Shown here: positions 34,573 through 64,000 of the stretch, one piece after another
Layout: the number at the start of each line of letters is the position of its first letter
How positions within the stretch are numbered: the first letter of the stretch is position 1
NCBI RefSeq assembly: GCF_048128805.1
Contig: NC_136000.1
Coordinates: 9,967,354 to 10,031,353 of the forward strand
Origin: Centroberyx gerrardi
Lineage: Eukaryota; Chordata; Actinopteri; Beryciformes; Berycidae
Length of the DNA stretch: 64,000 bases
Direction: 5' to 3'
Position numbers and translations under genes: made by a program
Notes under the pieces: generated by a model
Databases searched by the model: none
Told to the model about the DNA's origin: nothing
The model's input: only the letters and a program-made list of their open reading frames with translations

Positions 34573-35064
34573 TCCACTGTTATTTATATTTAAGTCACTA
34601 GATGGCACCCTCAGGCAACCAAACTCGCCAAACTCCTCACAAGTCTGTAGCAAACATCCCCTGCACATGCAAGTGTGTAAAAGGAATCTAAATCAAAACA
34701 AGCACTATAGTAAAATGAGATGAAAAACACCACCAATGACAACTTTCTCATGCAACGTCTTGTTGGCTAAGTTTGGCTCCTTTGGTATAGAGACCACAGT
34801 ATACCATGGTCCTCTTCTTTTTTTTCTTGCCACTTATTCACACAAAGCCTGTTTCAGGTTCCACAGTCCCAAATCCACCTCTTCCTCAACAGTAGTGTTC
34901 CTGGGCACGCTGACGCAGCCAGTGCTTCTCTGGGTCCTGACTTGTGACTTGTACGGTTTCAGCTTTCAGCTTACGGAGGAAGTAGTCCATTGTGTAGTGT
35001 TGTTGTTGCTCATTGAGGTGCTACAATGGGTCTATAGTGTATAAGTTCCAACCATGAGACTGTG

Positions 35065-59962
<24,898 letters not shown>

Positions 59963-60112
59963 GGTGGGAGGACGGAAAGGGGGCCACAGAGCAGGGGGGT
60001 GGAGGGTCGGGGTTGGGGGGAGGTGGGGATGGGTGGAGAAGGAGAAGAGGGCAGGTGCAGATAGTTGGGGTGGAGTTGCCTGTATGAAGTCCAAAGGTGT
60101 GATGATGATGGG
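59963..60112 (-). other. Open Pro-rich extension or 5' UTR upstream of tead4 start
   Basis: This sequence stays in frame with the TEA-domain exon and would encode a Pro/Ser/Thr/Leu-rich stretch ([16 protein letters not shown]). A TTCATACAG at about 60081-60089 on the minus strand could be the splice acceptor that starts the exon. Whether it is translated is unknown. Confidence 0.5.
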
Positions 60113-60734
60113 TCAGGATGTGGCAGCGTGGTCCTAGGAAAGCAAAAAAAAAAAAATTACAATGAAATTCACATTGGGGATTTTTTAAATCTAGATTTAT
60201 CCAGGGGAGCTATTGCATGCATGCTATTTTTCAGCAGTGTCTTGCTTCACATTCACACAGTTACTCATTTTCACACCTGAGAGTTGCCTTGTACAACCAC
60301 AGTCATCTACTGTTGAGCACGGAGCAGCTCCACTGGAGCTGGTGCAGGTTGAGTCACTTGTTCACTTCAACAGTAGTTTTAGAGTTAGGGGAGAGCATTA
60401 CATATTCACTTTTTTCCCACATTTTCCTGGGAAACGTCCCTTTCACAAGCTCATCTCTCTAAACTTTAGGCTACTGTCCTTTCCTATCACCATTAATGTG
60501 ATGTGAAAGTAATTTTAGGAGAAAACACAATACGCATGTTATTTAAAATGATAGATTACATTTGTCAATGCTGCAATATGGCTCTGCGAGCCGTTTTCAA
60601 TGGATTTTTGAAAACAATGGGAGCCTATGGTTTCCGGGAGGTCAGACATGCCTGCAGTAGAACGGACAGTAGCAACTTCAGTAACTGTGGTGGTCAAATA
60701 CATTGGTGGGTTTTGACTTTTCATGGGCATAAAT

Positions 60735-60903
60735 GGCAATAGGAAAAACCCATGCATTTTTGAGTTTATCCAATGCTGTTTGAGGGTTTCATAAGCCCAA
60801 GGGGTCATAGAATTTTCCCAACCCGTAGAAGACCATGTAATCTTTCAATTGAAACATGAAAGTCACCAAAATTGGAGTTATGCGGTTTTCACACAACAGT
60901 GAT
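60735..60903 (+). repeat. Dispersed repeat, copy 2 (relative of 50911-51102)
   Basis: It has TGCATTTTTGAG, GAGGGTTTCATAAGCCC, TCATAGAATTTTCCCAACC and AATTGGAGTTATGCGG in the same order as copy 1. A TGACGTCA palindrome (60936-60943) follows shortly. Confidence 0.6.
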
Positions 60904-61820
60904 GTGTAAAAGAAAGGCAAGTGAGGCAACTGAGGTGACGTCAGCCATGTTGGGTTAGCAACCTAGTGGCTATACGTCAGGCGGTCATATGAAGCGCGTG
61001 GCGGGCTATAGGATCACATCAGCCCCACACGCGCTAATCCCTACTTGGAAAAAGCACCTCAGATCAGAAATTAGATTAGTGCAGCCATGAAAACAAACAA
61101 CAACATGGCACCTCGCAGCGAGAGGATAGGAGGAGGAGAGGAGATGGAGAGGGGGGATGCAGGAGGGGCTTAAATCAACAAATGAGGAGACACATTAAAG
61201 TGGGATCACCGTCCACACACACTTGGACACACACGTCAAGGAGGCCCATATCAGGGTATCAGGGCCAGGGGCTATTTTGAGATGCATATTTCTTCATCAA
61301 TACCAGACTTGATTGTATTATTAGACTTCTACATACTCACACAAGCACATCAATGTGCTTGTGTAGGATAAGGGACTGGGGTGCGGGTTGAAACCATAGA
61401 GGTATTAACTGGCTACGACAATAACCAGCTAACTAACTAATGGGATTAACTCCACATTCCATTGGCTCTCTGTGATGGGGAAAAATGGCCAACATACAGT
61501 AGCTGTGAGATGGGCAACGAAATTGCAGATATTTGACTTGAAAAATGTCTACCAACTGTGTCATATCCTGTTCTTCTTACACAGATATTTGTTTGGGACG
61601 TGCACGCGGAGCTTATACATTTGCGTGGAGAGCATGAGACAGACATCTGCTCCACCTCTTCCTCTCTGCGGACGTGCGGCAGAAAAAATGGAAACGGGCA
61701 CGGGTGGTAAATTACCCCGTTCCCAGGACATGGTGAGGAAAGACGTTCCAGTCCTCCTTGGTTGAGACTGGACTTAGAGCGCAAGAGAAGTGTCCATTTG
61801 TGGGACAATGACTAATGGCA
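60904..61820. other. Region upstream of tead4 coding exon 1, no gene identified
   Basis: It could hold non-coding 5' exons or promoter sequence of tead4, but no decisive signal was recognised. The open frames on both strands overlap each other. Confidence 0.35.
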
Positions 61821-61893
61821 TTCTACTCTATTCTATTCTATTCTATTCTATTCTATTCTATTCTATTCTATTCTGTTCTATTCTATTCTATTC
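61821..61893. repeat. (TTCTA)n pentanucleotide repeat
   Basis: About fourteen copies of TTCTA with two single-base variants. Confidence 0.95.
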
Positions 61894-62269
61894 AGCGCAG
61901 ACCACTTGTGAGTCATGATAAACAGAGCTCTACGTTTGTCATCGACTGTTTTCCTGCTGGCGCGAAACTAGGATATCTCCATGGCCATTTACGGCAACTT
62001 GTGAAAAGAGCAGTGGCCGTTACGTCAGCTATAATACCAATCATGAGTGTGTGTGTGTGCGCGGAGGCAGTAGAGGGGTTAAAGGTCGGCAGGCTACGGT
62101 TGGGAAGGGGTCGCCCTGGTCTGGTGAGTGAGTCAGTGTGTTGTAGCGTCCTGTCAGAGTGAGTAAGAATCTCCAGCCAGACCGGTTCCCTCCTCGCTCT
62201 TCCTCTGAGCCCCCTGATGTTCCACAACACTTCCTGTAAAGTGGCCGGTTAACCCTTCTCCCTTTCAGT

Positions 62270-62293
62270 AACACACACACACACACACACACC
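62270..62293. repeat. (CA)n microsatellite
   Basis: A short pure CA run. Confidence 0.9.
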
Positions 62294-62469
62294 AATAAAG
62301 TAAAGACATGCCCACACACAAACACACCAAACGCACATACGCACACTGTATAACAAACAAAGAAACACTCAGAGCAGGGCATTCATTCAGCGTCCATGGA
62401 GCAGACTGGCCACACAGAAAGCCACATTCATAACACACAAACAGTCTCTTTTAGTCATATATAATGGAG

Positions 62470-63050
62470 TTAGACCGATATGGGTTTCTGAAGGCCGATA
62501 TCAATGTTGATACCAATTTTTGAATGCTGATATTTTTAGATTAAGCCTGCCGCTAGCTGATATTTCATGCTGACATTGCTGCAAAAAAATGTCAAGAATT
62601 CAGTGTTTCCCCCAGACCTGTTTTCTTGCCACAGTGGAAAAGCCTCTGAAATGGCATTTAGACTATGGGACACTAAAACTTTCCATTGGAACCCAGGACA
62701 CTAATACCAACACTAATAATAACACTGAATGCACAAAATGTTATGGACATCTTCCGATATTGAGTTGCAGTTTGCACAGTCCACATCTCAACTGTGTCAA
62801 AGCTCAACCATCCTTCTCTAATTCATCTGCTTCTCTTTATCCACATCTCTTCCTTTCTGATTAGTATGGAAAGATTTAATAAGGGAAATCAATAAAGGAT
62901 AATGGCTTTTTACCTGGATTCACCTCATCAGTGTACTTCATGAAAAGAGTAAGTCATATTTAACATGGTGGAGGTGGACAACACTGACTGGCCAACATCC
63001 AATTTTGAATGAAAAGTGAACGTAAAAGCCAATTTATTGGTCTAACCCAC
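62470..63050. mobile_element. Inverted-repeat element with GTTAGACCGATATGGGTT ends
   Basis: The left end GTTAGACCGATATGGGTT and the inverted right end GTTAGACCAATAAATTGGC are diverged inverted repeats, with GCCGATATCAA and GCTGATATTT inside. It is related to 10146-10580. Confidence 0.55.
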
Positions 63051-63218
63051 ATACTTAATGTAAATATTCTCCATAAATTGGAGCAGTTAGGCTATAAAAA
63101 CTATAGTATACACAACTATAAAAACACACAGTTCTCTGGATTGGACTCTTTTCAGAAGAAGTAAATGTACTAATTATTGAGTTGGTTATAACAGCAGACA
63201 ACAATCTGAGTTGAAGTG

Positions 63219-63219
<1 letters not shown>

Positions 63220-63260
<41 letters not shown>

Positions 63261-63314
63261 TCACACTCTATTGTACGTGTTATGTGACCCTAAAGGAAAT
63301 TTTGACCACATGCC

Positions 63315-63358
<44 letters not shown>
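63220..63358. repeat. Paired (CA)n microsatellites
   Basis: Two pure CA runs (63220-63255 and 63318-63358) are separated by about 60 bp. Confidence 0.95.
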
Positions 63359-63360
<2 letters not shown>

Positions 63361-63860
63361 TACAGGCACCATACAGAATTGAGCATGCTGTTTATCACAA
63401 TCAACTATTTAATGGGCTTTTCTTGCAAGGCTTGAAGGTTTCAGTAATGGAATATGATGTATATATATATATATATGATATATAATATGAGTTTTAACAG
63501 CTTATGTTATGGAACTAAAGAGCCAGACTCCTGCTGAGAAAGTGAACATTTTTTAAGTCGTTATGTTAAACAAAGAGTGACCTTACTCCTACTGGAATGT
63601 TACTGTATACATTTGCAGAATATTTGAGGAGTTTTGTTTCAAACTCAGACATCTACCATTTAAAAAAAAGTAACACTGATTACAACAAAATGAGTAGTAA
63701 CTTAAGCAACATTTTTAGTAACAGTAACAGTTTTTTTAAAATAGTTTTTTCAACTATGATCTTTTTATTCTATTTTATAACTGCTGATATGATTTCTAAT
63801 AATTTTATCTTTATGCACAGGCACTCTGTTTTTCTTCTGTCTCTACCACACATTCCTTTT

Positions 63861-63885
63861 AAACTAAACTAAACTAAACTAAACT
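63861..63885. repeat. (AAACT)n repeat
   Basis: Five copies of AAACT near the right edge. An AT-rich tract with a TATA run lies at 63462-63485. The remaining 63359-64000 sequence shows no gene. Confidence 0.9.
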
Positions 63886-64000
63886 CAACTTTTCTGAATT
63901 AAATCACAAAAAATAACTCAAACTACATATGTAATGTTATGTAATTGATTTTTGTATACATTAAAATAAAATCACCCAAATCCTGAACACACTCTACAAA

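Overview
The window is eukaryotic and almost certainly from a ray-finned (teleost) fish. Its genes have short coding exons with GT-AG introns. Dinucleotide microsatellites are dense, and an L1-clade LINE, tRNA-derived SINEs with fish-type 3' tails and many short inverted-repeat DNA transposons are scattered through the introns. No prokaryotic operons, CRISPR arrays, rRNA or tRNA genes are visible.

Layout from left to right. (1) 1-14178 is repeat-rich DNA, probably intron 1 of a minus-strand kcnq1-like channel gene. It holds a nested palindromic element (1999-2473), a MITE-like element (2613-2978), a decayed L1-clade LINE with an 18-bp target-site duplication (3755-8274), and two oppositely oriented copies of one MITE (10667-10845 and 12564-12728). 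(2) 14179-14687 is the first coding exon of that kcnq1-like gene. (3) 14688-19551 is intergenic and contains a degenerate tandem array. (4) 19552-28015 is a complete eight-exon mrps35 gene on the plus strand (mitochondrial ribosomal protein mS35). (5) 29378-31522 is a complete three-exon mansc4 gene on the minus strand, a single-pass membrane protein with a MANSC domain. A degraded coding-like stretch lies between the two. (6) 31523-35064 is intergenic. (7) 35065-59962 holds eleven coding exons of a TEAD-family transcription factor on the minus strand, best matching TEAD4. They cover the TEA DNA-binding domain through the YAP/TAZ-binding domain, and the protein has no in-frame ATG start in the visible first coding exon. 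(8) 59963-64000 lies upstream of tead4 and holds repeats.

mrps35 beside mansc4 recalls the human 12p11 neighbourhood, and TEAD4 is also on human 12p. A kcnq1-type exon here fits the known relationship between human 12p and 11p15, where KCNQ1 and TEAD1 sit. These genes do not form one pathway; the value of the locus is synteny. The intron junctions of mrps35, mansc4 and tead4 were checked by hand for GT-AG sites and reading phase, and each gene gives one uninterrupted frame. I did not find a new biological system. The most unusual signals are the non-AUG start of tead4, a microsatellite that serves as a tead4 splice tract, the XhoI-like palindromic transposon, and the unidentified degraded coding segment.
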